A stretch of DNA of 64,000 nucleotides from Methanobacterium sp. Lineage in GTDB: Archaea; Methanobacteriota; Methanobacteria; Methanobacteriales; Methanobacteriaceae. Of the stretch, positions 1-8,812 are shown in pieces. Made by a program: the position numbers and the translations under genes. The notes under the pieces are model-generated. The model worked only from the letters and a program-made list of their open reading frames with translations. It was not told where the DNA came from and made no database searches. The stretch lies in contig JASEIM010000007.1 in assembly GCA_030017655.1 (NCBI GenBank), positions 1 to 64,000 on the forward strand. The letters run 5' to 3'. Position 1 is the stretch's first letter. Each line of letters starts with the position of its first letter.

Positions 1-1673
1 TTAAAGAATTAACATTAAATGTTAAGGAACTATGGAACTCTAAACCAGAAGAAATCCATGATTCTGCAGAAAAGATAATTGATGCACTACAGAAAGTTTC
101 AGAAACTTCATCGGCCGGAGAAATTAATCCAGATATCCTCGATACAACATATAAAATCCTTTCAGAGAGTTTTGACGAAGTAAATGGCGGATTTGGCAGT
201 GCTCCCAAGTTTCCAACAGCTCATAACCTTTTATTTCTGCTTAGGTACTGGAAACGTACAGGAAATGAAAGAGCTTTAAGAATTGTAGAGGATACACTTG
301 ATTCAATGAGAAATGGGGGAATTTATGACCATATCGGATTTGGTTTTCACCGTTATTCAGTTGACAATAAGTGGCTGGTCCCTCACTTTGAAAAAATGCT
401 ATATGATCAGGCGTTGATTGCAAATGTCTATATTGAAGCTTATCAGGCTACAAAAAATGATAAATACAAAAAAACAGCATTGGAAATCTTTGAATACGTT
501 TTAAAGGATATGAAATCTCCTGAGGGAGCGTTTTATTCAGCAGAAGATGCTGATAGTGAAGGTGTGGAAGGAAAATTCTATGTGTGGAGTTTAAAGGAAA
601 TAAATGATATATTAAATGTTGAAGATGCTAAATTTGCTTCTAAAGTATTTGGAATAACTGAAGAAGGTAATTTCAGTGAAGAAGCCACTGGAGAAAAGTC
701 CGGCGCCAATATAATCCACATGGAAAATTCAACTGAAGACATAGCAGAAATATTTAAAATTTCAGGGAAAGAAGTTTCTGAAAGAATTGAAAGAATTAGA
801 GAAAAACTATTCAATGCCCGCGAAAAGCGAATCAGACCGCATAGAGATGATAAAATACTAACAGATTGGAATGGACTGATGATCGCGGCCTTTGCAAAGG
901 GCGCCCGAGTATTTGGCGAAGAAAGATATTTAAAAGAAGCCCAAAATGCTGCAGATTTTATAATTAATACAATGTGTGAAAATAATCGACTTTTTCACCG
1001 TTTTAGGGATGGAGAAGCTTTAATAGCTGGGAATTTAGACGATTATGCATTCCTAATAAATGGACTTTTAGAAATTTACGAAGCCTCCTTTGAATTAAAA
1101 TATCTCAAAATAGCTTTATCCTTAAATAAAATCTTATTAAAACATTTCTGGGATGTTGAACACGGGGGATTCTATTTCACCTCTGATGACGGTGAGAAAA
1201 TCCTTATCAGAAGAAAGGAGATATATGATGCTGCTATTCCTTCAGGAAATTCAATACAGATGCTCAATTTATTAAAGATTTCCCAGATAACTGAAGATGA
1301 AGAACTTAAACAAAAAATTACAGGGATAGAAAAAGCATTTTCTGAAACAATTTTAAGATCTCCAACGGGTTTTACTCAGTTTTTAGCTGCATTTGACTAT
1401 AAAGTTGGGCCTTCATACGAAATAGTGATTGCCGGAAATCCAGATGAAGATGAAACCCGAGCAATGATAGATGTGACTAGAACTAATTATATCCCCAATA
1501 AAACTATTGTATTAAGACCCCATGATGAAGCATCAGAAATTTTAGAAATTATTCCCTCGCTTAAATTTAAAATAAGTGAAGATAATAGACCAACAGCTTA
1601 TATATGTTCTGAAGGCACTTGTAAAGCACCAACAAATGATTCAAAGACTCTTTTAAAATTGTTAAATGCATGA
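1..1673 (+). CDS. Thioredoxin-domain protein, YyaL/DUF255 family (5' partial)
   Basis: The reading frame is open from base 3, so the gene starts before the window; 556 residues are visible of a family usually near 680. The missing part should be the N-terminal DUF255 thioredoxin-like domain. What remains is the (alpha/alpha)6-barrel part, related to N-acylglucosamine 2-epimerases, with the family signature GGFGSAPKFP at bases 186-215 and aromatic- and His-rich motifs such as YDHIGFGFHRYS. The cellular role of this family is not settled. The next gene starts 9 bases after the stop, so the two are probably co-transcribed. An internal ATG at 306 should not be taken as the start. Confidence 0.9.
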   Translation, partial: KELTLNVKELWNSKPEEIHDSAEKIIDALQKVSETSSAGEINPDILDTTYKILSESFDEVNGGFGSAPKFPTAHNLLFLLRYWKRTGNERALRIVEDTLDSMRNGGIYDHIGFGFHRYSVDNKWLVPHFEKMLYDQALIANVYIEAYQATKNDKYKKTALEIFEYVLKDMKSPEGAFYSAEDADSEGVEGKFYVWSLKEINDILNVEDAKFASKVFGITEEGNFSEEATGEKSGANIIHMENSTEDIAEIFKISGKEVSERIERIREKLFNAREKRIRPHRDDKILTDWNGLMIAAFAKGARVFGEERYLKEAQNAADFIINTMCENNRLFHRFRDGEALIAGNLDDYAFLINGLLEIYEASFELKYLKIALSLNKILLKHFWDVEHGGFYFTSDDGEKILIRRKEIYDAAIPSGNSIQMLNLLKISQITEDEELKQKITGIEKAFSETILRSPTGFTQFLAAFDYKVGPSYEIVIAGNPDEDETRAMIDVTRTNYIPNKTIVLRPHDEASEILEIIPSLKFKISEDNRPTAYICSEGTCKAPTNDSKTLLKLLNA

Positions 1674-1682
1674 GGGATAAAT

Positions 1683-2375
1683 TTGAAACATTTATTTGGT
1701 GGAATAAAAAATAAAATTAAAACAGATAAAGTCTTCAATGAAGAAGAAATCAATATAATACGAAATGATAAAAATATAATCATAAGTGAAGATACAGAAA
1801 GAAAAAATAGAATTCCTCCAGGTCAACATGAAGTTAAAAAATGGCCTGTTCTGCATGCCGGTTCAGTACAAAGAATTGATAAATCCAGATGGAAATTCAG
1901 AGTATTGGAACTTGTAGAAGAAGAAAAAGAATTGAATTATAATGAATTTATGTCACTTCCCAAGGTTAAGGTCTTTTCAGATGTACACTGCGTCACATCA
2001 TGGTCAAAACTGAATAATCTCTGGGAAGGGGTAAGTTCTTCGACCATTAAAGAACTGGTAAATATACTTCCTGAAGCAAAATATATTATGGTACATGCCG
2101 CACCTAAATTTACTACTAACCTATCAATTGAGGATTTTTTTGAGCCTGATGTTATATTTGCGACCCATCATAACATGAAACAAATTAATTCAAGACATGG
2201 TGCTCCTTTAAGGCTTATAGTTCCGAAATTGTACTTCTGGAAGAGTGCTAAGTGGGTTACAGGTGTTGAATTTATGGCAGAAGATAAAAAAGGCTTTTGG
2301 GAATCTAATGGATATCATAATCATGGTGATCCGTGGAAAGAAGAGCGTTACAGCTGGCAGGGCCAGTATTTTTAG
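1683..2375 (+). CDS. Sulfite-oxidase-like molybdopterin-binding oxidoreductase
   Basis: A 230-residue protein made of a single oxidoreductase molybdopterin-binding domain (sulfite oxidase/YedY superfamily). The Cys in the motif VHCVTSWSK (about residue 102) is the expected molybdenum ligand. Further family signatures are HAAPKFTTNLS, the HGAPLRLIVP loop, and the C-terminal WESNGYHNHGDPW segment. No Tat signal and no dimerisation domain are present, so it is probably a short cytoplasmic family member; its substrate is unknown. The start is TTG at 1683, preceded by GAGGGATAA. It follows the YyaL-family gene closely and is likely in the same operon. Confidence 0.85.
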   Translation: MKHLFGGIKNKIKTDKVFNEEEINIIRNDKNIIISEDTERKNRIPPGQHEVKKWPVLHAGSVQRIDKSRWKFRVLELVEEEKELNYNEFMSLPKVKVFSDVHCVTSWSKLNNLWEGVSSSTIKELVNILPEAKYIMVHAAPKFTTNLSIEDFFEPDVIFATHHNMKQINSRHGAPLRLIVPKLYFWKSAKWVTGVEFMAEDKKGFWESNGYHNHGDPWKEERYSWQGQYF

Positions 2376-2534
2376 AACAATTCTTAATGTTTTTTGATCT
2401 GTTGTGAATTAGTGGGCTTTAATTTAAGTAGTTAAAAGAAATAATATTATTTAATCAGGAAACTTAAATTAATTATAATTAAACATACAAATTAAGCTTA
2501 TAAAACTTCAAAGCTTATGGAGAGGGAGGATATA

Positions 2535-2765
2535 ATGAGAGGCAAAATAATAGCATCTAAATCAGAAGAAAAAAAAGAGAATCCGCTGCACCGGCAGCTA
2601 AAACAATTTAAAAATAAAGATGTTCAGATTATGCAAAAAAATAATGAAACCAAGGATGGTAAGATTTTAGCCATAGATAATTACCTGAACATAGCAGTAG
2701 AGACATCAGAGGGTATAGAATTTATTAAAGGGACTAGATTATTATATATTCAGCTTTTAAGCTAA
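2535..2765 (+). CDS. Small LSm-like RNA-binding protein
   Basis: A 76-residue protein with a basic N-terminal tail and an Sm-like beta fold: a first strand (KDVQIMQKNN), a DGKILAIDNYLNIAVE segment like the Sm1 motif, and a final strand GTRLLYIQ like Sm2. An upstream in-frame ATG exists at 2517, but the strong purine-rich GGAGAGGGAGGA lies between it and the ATG at 2535, so 2535 is the better start. It is expected to act as an oligomeric RNA-binding protein, like other archaeal Sm/Hfq-like proteins. It stands alone between intergenic regions. The assignment rests on fold-like patterns rather than strong identity. Confidence 0.7.
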   Translation: MRGKIIASKSEEKKENPLHRQLKQFKNKDVQIMQKNNETKDGKILAIDNYLNIAVETSEGIEFIKGTRLLYIQLLS

Positions 2766-3012
2766 TTTAAATATTATTATAATTATTCTAATTAAAATAT
2801 CTGTTTTAGGGAGATTATTCTTAAATTTAAGGATTCTCCTTATCTTTTGTTACTCTTATTTATAGTAAACTTTATAAGTTCGTATCAAGCAATATGATAT
2901 AACTAAATTGTCTTATAAAAAAATTATATTTTATTTAAATTTTCAACCATTAATTAATGAATAAAAGTATAAAACTAGATTGTAAAATCGATTATTTGGA
3001 TCGTGATATTAA

Positions 3013-4053
3013 ATGGCAGGAATAGTAGGATATGGAGTTTACATACCTTCATACAGAATTAAAGTAGAAGAAATAGCTAAAGTATGGGGAGATGACCCAA
3101 ACGCTATTTCAAGAGGTCTTGTAGTACAGGAAAAGTCTGTACCCGCTCCTGATGAAGATACAGCCACTATATCAGTGGAAGCTGCAAGATACGCCCTTAA
3201 AAGAGCAAATATTAATCCACAAAAAATTGGAGCTGTATATGTAGGATCAGAATCACACCCATACGCTGTTAAACCAACAGCAACCATTGTTGCAGAAGCA
3301 GTTGGATCATCACCAGACATGACATCAGCTGATTTAGAATTTGCATGTAAAGCAGGTACAGCAGGCATGCAGATATGTATGGGCCTTGTAGATTCCGGAA
3401 TCATTGAATATGGATTGGCAGTTGGTGCAGATACCGCTCAAGGAGCTCCAGGAGATGCTCTGGAATATACAGCATCTGCAGGAGGGGCAGCTTACATTAT
3501 AGGAAATCAAAATACAGTTGCAGACATTGAAGCAACTTACAGTTTTACAACAGATACACCAGATTTCTACAGAAGAGAAGGAAAGCCATATCCAAGACAT
3601 GGAGGAAGATTTACAGGAGAACCTGCCTACTTTAAGCATGTGTTATCTGCAGCAAAAGGCATGTTTGAAAAGATGGGAACTGAAGCATCAGATTATGACC
3701 ATGCTGTTTTCCACCAGCCAAACGGTAAATTTTATCTTAAAGCAGCAAAAAAACTTGGATTTAACAACGAACAGTCAAAAACTGGCCTTTTAACTCCAGT
3801 TATTGGAAATACCTATTCTGGAGCAACTCCTCTTGGATTAGCCGCTATACTTGATATTGCTAATCCTGGAGACAGAATACTCGCAGTATCATATGGATCT
3901 GGTGCTGGAAGCGATGCATTCAGCATAAAAGTAAATGATAATATAGAAGAAAGACGGGAATTTGCTCCAAAAGTCACAGAGTTAGTGGCAAATAAAAATT
4001 ATGTTGATTACGCAATGTATGCCAAATATAAAGGAAAACTAAGGATGGCATAA
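3013..4053 (+). CDS. Hydroxymethylglutaryl-CoA synthase
   Basis: Condenses acetoacetyl-CoA with acetyl-CoA to HMG-CoA, the second step of the mevalonate pathway that feeds archaeal ether lipids. The 346-residue length is typical of archaeal enzymes. Visible features are the N-terminal GIVGYGVYIPSYRI, the nucleophile Cys in EFACKAGTAGM (about residue 111), the His in VFHQPNGKF, and the GNTYSGATPLG and SYGSGAGSDAF loops. The thiolase gene follows after 11 bases, so the two enzymes form one operon and probably one channelling complex. The DUF35/OB-fold scaffold gene often linked to this pair in archaea is not adjacent here. Confidence 0.95.
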   Translation: MAGIVGYGVYIPSYRIKVEEIAKVWGDDPNAISRGLVVQEKSVPAPDEDTATISVEAARYALKRANINPQKIGAVYVGSESHPYAVKPTATIVAEAVGSSPDMTSADLEFACKAGTAGMQICMGLVDSGIIEYGLAVGADTAQGAPGDALEYTASAGGAAYIIGNQNTVADIEATYSFTTDTPDFYRREGKPYPRHGGRFTGEPAYFKHVLSAAKGMFEKMGTEASDYDHAVFHQPNGKFYLKAAKKLGFNNEQSKTGLLTPVIGNTYSGATPLGLAAILDIANPGDRILAVSYGSGAGSDAFSIKVNDNIEERREFAPKVTELVANKNYVDYAMYAKYKGKLRMA

Positions 4054-4064
4054 GAGGGATTATT

Positions 4065-5216
4065 ATGAGAGACGTTGCAATTATAGGAGTTTCACAAACA
4101 AAATTTGGGGAACTCTGGGAAGAATCATTTAGAGATTTAATTACTACTGCAGGAATGGGAGCTATTGAGGATGCAAATATTGAGGGAGCAGATTTAGAAG
4201 CTATGTATGTTGGAAACATGTCTGCAGGCCTCTTTGTTCAACAGGAACATATCGCATCATTAATAGCTGATCATGCAGGATTAACACCAATACCCTGTGC
4301 GAGAGTTGAAGCTGCATGTGCATCTGGTGGACTAGCTCTTAGAAATGGGATAATGGCTGTGGCATCAGGATATCATGACATAGTAATTTCAGCTGGTGTT
4401 GAAAAGATGACTGATGTTGTAGATCCTACTCCAGCTATTGCTACTGCATCTGATCAGGAATGGGAAGCACAGCAAGGCGTTACTTTTCCATCATTATATG
4501 CAATGATGGCCAGAAGACATATGTATGAATATGGAACTACAAGAGAACAGCTTGCAATGGTTTCAGTAATAAACCACAAAAATGCTTCAAAAAATCCTCT
4601 TGCCCAATTTCCAATGGAAATTACAGTAGATTCTGTATTAAACTCCACCATGGTTGCAGATCCATTAAGACTTCTCGATTGTTCACCAGTTTCAGATGGT
4701 GCTGCTGCAGCTATTTTATGCCCTGCAGAAGAAGCTAAAAAGTACACTGATACACCGATATATATTAAAGCATCTACACAGGCTTCAGGAACAATTGCCC
4801 TGCACGATAGAAAAGATTTAACCACAATTGATGCTACAGTACATGCTGCCAAAAAAGCATATAAAATGGCTGGACTTGAACCAAAAGATATTGATGCAGT
4901 TGAAGTTCATGATTGTTTCAGTATAAATGGTTTATTAGCAGTAGAGGACCTTGGATTTGTTGAAAAAGGAAAAGGTGGACCTGCAATTGAAGAAGGTATG
5001 ACTGAAATAGGCGGTGAAATACCTGTAAATCCATCTGGAGGACTTAAAGCCAGAGGTCATCCATTAGGAGCAACAGGAATTGCTCAGGCAGCTGAAATTG
5101 TATGGCAATTAAGAGGAGAAGCTGGTAAGCGTCAGGTAGATGGCGCACAAATAGGTATGACTCACAATATTGGTGGGACCGGCGGAACTGCTGCTGTTCA
5201 TATATTCTCCAACTGA
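4065..5216 (+). CDS. Acetyl-CoA C-acetyltransferase (archaeal thiolase)
   Basis: Forms acetoacetyl-CoA from two acetyl-CoA for the HMG-CoA synthase encoded just upstream. The 383-residue protein belongs to the archaeal SCP-x-like thiolases: acyl-accepting Cys in VEAACASGG (about residue 85), the VHDCFSINGL motif, the GGLKARGHPLGATG catalytic His motif, and the terminal NIGGTGGTAAVHI. The ATG is preceded by GAGGGATTATT. A hairpin downstream at 5232-5253 separates it from the convergent rhodanese gene. Confidence 0.93.
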   Translation: MRDVAIIGVSQTKFGELWEESFRDLITTAGMGAIEDANIEGADLEAMYVGNMSAGLFVQQEHIASLIADHAGLTPIPCARVEAACASGGLALRNGIMAVASGYHDIVISAGVEKMTDVVDPTPAIATASDQEWEAQQGVTFPSLYAMMARRHMYEYGTTREQLAMVSVINHKNASKNPLAQFPMEITVDSVLNSTMVADPLRLLDCSPVSDGAAAAILCPAEEAKKYTDTPIYIKASTQASGTIALHDRKDLTTIDATVHAAKKAYKMAGLEPKDIDAVEVHDCFSINGLLAVEDLGFVEKGKGGPAIEEGMTEIGGEIPVNPSGGLKARGHPLGATGIAQAAEIVWQLRGEAGKRQVDGAQIGMTHNIGGTGGTAAVHIFSN

Positions 5217-5231
5217 ATACTGGAACAATTT

Positions 5232-5253
5232 AATTACAGCTTATGCTGTAATT
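5232..5253. terminator. Hairpin between convergent genes
   Basis: Perfect 9-bp stem with arms AATTACAGC and GCTGTAATT around the loop TTAT, lying 15 bases after the thiolase stop and 7 bases before the end of the rhodanese gene on the other strand. A T-rich run (TTTATTTTT) follows on the plus strand, so it may end transcription from both sides. Confidence 0.5.
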
Positions 5254-5260
5254 TAACAAT

Positions 5261-5620
5261 TTATTTTTCAAAGGGTAATCTTTTTGATTTCCATTTATCA
5301 AATCCGCCAATAATATTGTATAAATTTTTAAATCCCTGTTTTTTCATTAACTCCGCTGCTTTTTTACCCCTTCTTCCACTTTTACAATACACAAAATAAT
5401 GTTTGTTTTTATCTAATTTTTTCAGTTCATCTTCAAAATCTTTAGATTTAACATTTAAAAATTCAGCATTTTCTATGTGTCCTTCCTCATATTCTTGAGG
5501 GGTACGTACATCCAGAGCTACATAATCAGGGTCATTCCTCTTTTTTTCAAGTATGGTGAATGCATCTTTAGTCTCTATATCTTTAAATCCTTTTTCTTTA
5601 CTCCTTTTCAGTATGGACAT
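5261..5620 (-). CDS. Rhodanese-like domain protein
   Basis: A 119-residue single rhodanese domain. The substrate loop CKSGRR (about residues 78-83) carries the catalytic Cys that accepts a persulfide sulfur; LDVRTPQEYEEGHI and IIGGFDKWKSKRLPF are the other family signatures. Such stand-alone rhodaneses act in cytoplasmic sulfur relay, for example thio-cofactor biosynthesis, but the partner cannot be read from this locus. It lies downstream of the flippase gene on the same strand, with 23 bases between them. Confidence 0.88.
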   Translation of the reverse strand: MSILKRSKEKGFKDIETKDAFTILEKKRNDPDYVALDVRTPQEYEEGHIENAEFLNVKSKDFEDELKKLDKNKHYFVYCKSGRRGKKAAELMKKQGFKNLYNIIGGFDKWKSKRLPFEK

Positions 5621-5643
5621 ATGTTTATCACCTTTTTGATTTA

Positions 5644-7128
5644 TTAAGTTAATCCTCTTATGGATTTATAACTGTTAATAATTATCTCTTTTATAACATC
5701 GATGAAAAATTTGATTTCATCTGTTTTAATTCCTTTAAGCAACCATAAAACAAAAATATAAAATACAAATGCGAATAAACTTGATAATATGACGTTAATG
5801 GGTCCAAATGGATTTAAAAGCACAAGTATAATGGCCATAAATATTCCTGCATATATTATTTTTGCTAAAAATCCAAAATAAAAATTACACCTTATATACT
5901 TGAATGAGTAATAAGCTGTAATTAAAAATGAGAATAAGTAAATAAGCAGTGTTGTTACGGCTATTCCAACTATTCCAAATAGATATCCAAATGTAATATC
6001 TAATGTAACGTTTAGAATTATTGAAATAATCCATAAATTACCCGTAATCTTTGTTCTTCTTTCCATGACCAGTATCTGTGTTACAATGCTGTAAAGGCCC
6101 AGGAATAACCCTCCAAGAGCAAGAATTGGAGTGATTATAAATCCTTGATCTGCTAATTCTGGTGTTGATAATATATAAAGAAGAGGCTTGGAAAGAACAG
6201 ATAAAGCAATTACTGCAGGAACTGCTACCACTAAATAAAGTTTAATGGAGTAATTCAGCAGGAATCTGGTCTGTCTAATTTTTCTTTCAGCATAATATTG
6301 GGACAGAATAGGAAGTAAAACTGTATAAAGAGGCGATGTGAGAAGTGCCATTAAGGCGCTTATTGTGTAACCTGCAGAATAAAAACCAACTGCAGTTATA
6401 CCAATTGCTAATCCAATCACATAACGATCAGTAGCATCTAATATCCAAAATGAAGCATTACTTGGAATTGTAGGTACTCCAAATGTCAAATATTCTCTTA
6501 AATTTTTAAATCTGGGTATTTTAAATCCGATTTGTCTGAATACCATTACAAACATTATTGCTGAAATTAATGTTTGAGTAATCAGAATTCCTGTAACTGC
6601 CCCAACTAATCCAAATCCAGCCAGTACTAATATTGCAGCAAAAATAATAATCATATATGCTTGCACTGTGGTTAAAATAGCATATTTTGTCATTTGATTA
6701 AATGCCCTGAAGAAATCAAAGAAGAGTAACATTAAAGCAGTCATAATTACGGTGAAAGGTAATATTATTCCTACCGCAAGATTTCCATCAAACAATGCAT
6801 CAGAAATAGGTCTTGCAAGAAGAAAAAGTACTATGGCTACAAGTATGCTTGCACCAAAGATGGCAAAAAGAATCGAATAAAAGGATTCCTGTATTTCTTC
6901 TCTATTCCTCGATGCAGCCATGAATCTCACCATCGTATAAGGCAGTCCGAGTATTGCAATGGATGGAATAAGTGTAATGGTAATTTGAAATTGGACCCAT
7001 ACTGCATAATCTGGAATAGAAAGGTTCTGTGTTAAAATGGGTAACAAAATGATTGGCGTTATAGTTATCAGAAAGTTTGATGCACCTATTAAACCTATTC
7101 TTTGTAAAAAAAGCCTGTACTGATCCAA
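5644..7128 (-). CDS. Polysaccharide flippase (Wzx/MATE-like, MVF superfamily)
   Basis: A 494-residue integral membrane protein with about 12-14 hydrophobic segments and no soluble domain, matching oligosaccharide-lipid flippases (polysaccharide biosynthesis protein family). It probably moves lipid-linked glycans across the cytoplasmic membrane and would suit the glycosyltransferase locus at 54-64 kb. The start is TTG at 7128, preceded by GAGGTGA at good spacing. Its leader holds a long array of small hairpins (7163-7395), so transcription of those would give a structured 5' UTR. The rhodanese gene follows. Confidence 0.85.
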   Translation of the reverse strand: MDQYRLFLQRIGLIGASNFLITITPIILLPILTQNLSIPDYAVWVQFQITITLIPSIAILGLPYTMVRFMAASRNREEIQESFYSILFAIFGASILVAIVLFLLARPISDALFDGNLAVGIILPFTVIMTALMLLFFDFFRAFNQMTKYAILTTVQAYMIIIFAAILVLAGFGLVGAVTGILITQTLISAIMFVMVFRQIGFKIPRFKNLREYLTFGVPTIPSNASFWILDATDRYVIGLAIGITAVGFYSAGYTISALMALLTSPLYTVLLPILSQYYAERKIRQTRFLLNYSIKLYLVVAVPAVIALSVLSKPLLYILSTPELADQGFIITPILALGGLFLGLYSIVTQILVMERRTKITGNLWIISIILNVTLDITFGYLFGIVGIAVTTLLIYLFSFLITAYYSFKYIRCNFYFGFLAKIIYAGIFMAIILVLLNPFGPINVILSSLFAFVFYIFVLWLLKGIKTDEIKFFIDVIKEIIINSYKSIRGLT

Positions 7129-7162
7129 TATTTCACCTCAAATTTTTTTAAACTGGACCGTT

Positions 7163-7395
7163 GAGCACTAAGTGTTCGGGCCTCCGAATGCAATCCATTC
7201 GGGGCCGCGGAAACATGGTTTTCACCGGCATTCGAAAATTTCAATTTTGCGGCCACAAAACTTCCAGTTTTGTGAGCATGTAAAAGACCTCGTTTTTTCC
7301 GGTTGCAAATCTCCGATTTGCAAATATTGGAAATCAAACCATATGAATCTTCGATTCATTGCGTCAAAATTCGTAGAATTTTGACAGATTTCCAA
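7163..7395. repeat. Array A: tandem short hairpins with three-base loops
   Basis: Successive inverted repeats: 7163-7177 (arms GAGCAC/GTGTTC, one wobble pair, loop TAA), 7184-7202 (CCGAATG/CATTCGG, loop of 5), 7209-7223 (GGAAAC/GTTTTC, loop ATG, one wobble), 7254-7274 (9 bp, loop TCC), 7303-7323 (9 bp, loop TCC), 7343-7359 (7 bp, loop TTC) and 7363-7385 (10 bp, loop GTA). A 9-bp outer stem, TTGGAAATC at 7327-7335 with GATTTCCAA at 7387-7395, encloses the last two and forms a multi-branched structure. The array begins 35 bases upstream of the flippase start. Open frames crossing it (such as 7172-7384) are by-products of the repeats. Confidence 0.85.
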
Positions 7396-7687
7396 GGGTT
7401 CGGAAAATTTTAGATTTTTCAACTGAAATAATATCTATTATGTATAAATTATTATTAAATCATTTGTATTTAACTGCACTTAATTCCTTCAAAATTACTT
7501 AAATCGTTAATTACAAGATAATACGGATTTTTAAGACTAATAAAAATAATTCAAATGATTTAGAGTTTTAACATGAAAAAAATATGATTAGATTAAAAGT
7601 TATATTAAAATAAAATGATTTTGATTTTTTTTTTATTGACAAAAATTAATAGAAATAAAATATAAATATATTATTAAAATTAAGGAA
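7396..7687. other. AT-rich intergenic region upstream of the sugar dehydrogenase gene
   Basis: Very AT-rich sequence with a run of about ten T (near 7624-7633) and TATA-like AAAATATAAATATATT just upstream of the gene at 7688. It probably carries divergent promoters for the flippase and the dehydrogenase. I see no RNA gene or coding remnant. Confidence 0.4.
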
Positions 7688-8740
7688 ATGATGATTATTA
7701 TGAAAAATAAACCGTTGATAATTATAGCTACCTTAATTTTAATAGCTATAATACTTATTTTTGCTATAACAAATTCTCCAGAACCGCAGGGATCTGAAAT
7801 GGAAATTTTAGCCCAAAATTTAGACACACCATGGGCAATAGACTTTCTACCCGACAATAGAATTATATTTACAGAACGTGGCGGAGAAATCAGTATTCTT
7901 GATAATGGAACGATTAAAAATGTAGGGGACGTTAATGCCAATGAAATAAGCGAGTCTGGATTGTTGGGAGTTGCAGTTGATCCTGAATTTAACACAAATA
8001 AATTTGTATATCTTTATTACACAGGTCCAAATGGAAATAGAATATCAAGATTCACTTTAAACGAAAGATTAGAAAATGAAACCGTTCTATTGGACGGTAT
8101 TCCAAGTGCACCGAATCATAATGGGGGGCGACTAAAATTCGGCCCAGACGGAAAACTTTATGCAACATCAGGAGATGCAAGTGAACGTTCATTAGCGCAG
8201 GATACTGATTCATTAGCAGGAAAGATACTCAGATTAAATAAAGATGGCAGTGTTCCTTCAGATAATCCTTTTGGTAATTATGTTTACTCATATGGGCATA
8301 GAAATCCTCAGGGAATAACATGGAACCTTGTAACAGGACAGATGTACTCATCAGAACACGGTCAGACTCGAAATGACGAAATAAACATCATAGTAAGGGG
8401 TGGAAATTATGGATGGCCTATATATGAAGGTAATGAATCTGCAGAAGGTTATATCAAACCATTAATCTTTTATCAGGACTTTACTCTTGCCCCTTCAGGA
8501 ATCACATACTATAACGGCAATCTGTATGTAGCAGGGTTAAGGGGTTCACAATTACGTAAAATTACCCTTGGATTTGATGGTAATACGATAACTGGTGAAG
8601 AAGAGCTTTTCACAGATTTAGGGAGAATCAGAGAAGTTATTGAACATGATGGTTATCTTTATATTACCACCTCAAATAGGGATGGAAGAGGTATTCCACA
8701 GTCCGGTGACGATAAAATTATCAGAATAAGACCTAAATAA
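7688..8740 (+). CDS. Secreted PQQ-dependent sugar dehydrogenase homologue (glucose/sorbosone dehydrogenase fold)
   Basis: A 350-residue six-bladed beta-propeller. A hydrophobic signal or anchor segment (IIIATLILIAIILIFAI) is followed by the family motifs TPWAIDFLPDNRIIFTERGG, GLLGVAVDPEF, HNGGRLKFGPDGKLYATSGD, YGHRNPQGITWN and SEHGQTRNDEINII. In bacterial GDH-B the corresponding His, Arg and metal ligands hold PQQ and Ca2+. The protein should lie outside the membrane. Methanogens are not known to make PQQ, so the substrate and cofactor are open. Starts at 7688, 7691 or 7700 are all possible after TAAGGA. Confidence 0.85.
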   Translation: MMIIMKNKPLIIIATLILIAIILIFAITNSPEPQGSEMEILAQNLDTPWAIDFLPDNRIIFTERGGEISILDNGTIKNVGDVNANEISESGLLGVAVDPEFNTNKFVYLYYTGPNGNRISRFTLNERLENETVLLDGIPSAPNHNGGRLKFGPDGKLYATSGDASERSLAQDTDSLAGKILRLNKDGSVPSDNPFGNYVYSYGHRNPQGITWNLVTGQMYSSEHGQTRNDEINIIVRGGNYGWPIYEGNESAEGYIKPLIFYQDFTLAPSGITYYNGNLYVAGLRGSQLRKITLGFDGNTITGEEELFTDLGRIREVIEHDGYLYITTSNRDGRGIPQSGDDKIIRIRPK

Positions 8741-8812
8741 TTGGACATACATGTGAATAATTGATTTTAGAAAAATATTTCCTTTTAAGCGGTTTCCAAT
8801 GGTTTTCTATAT

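Noticed and set aside
7172..7384. Open frames on both strands in array A
   Set aside because: They are created by the hairpin arms, have no ribosome sites and resemble no protein.
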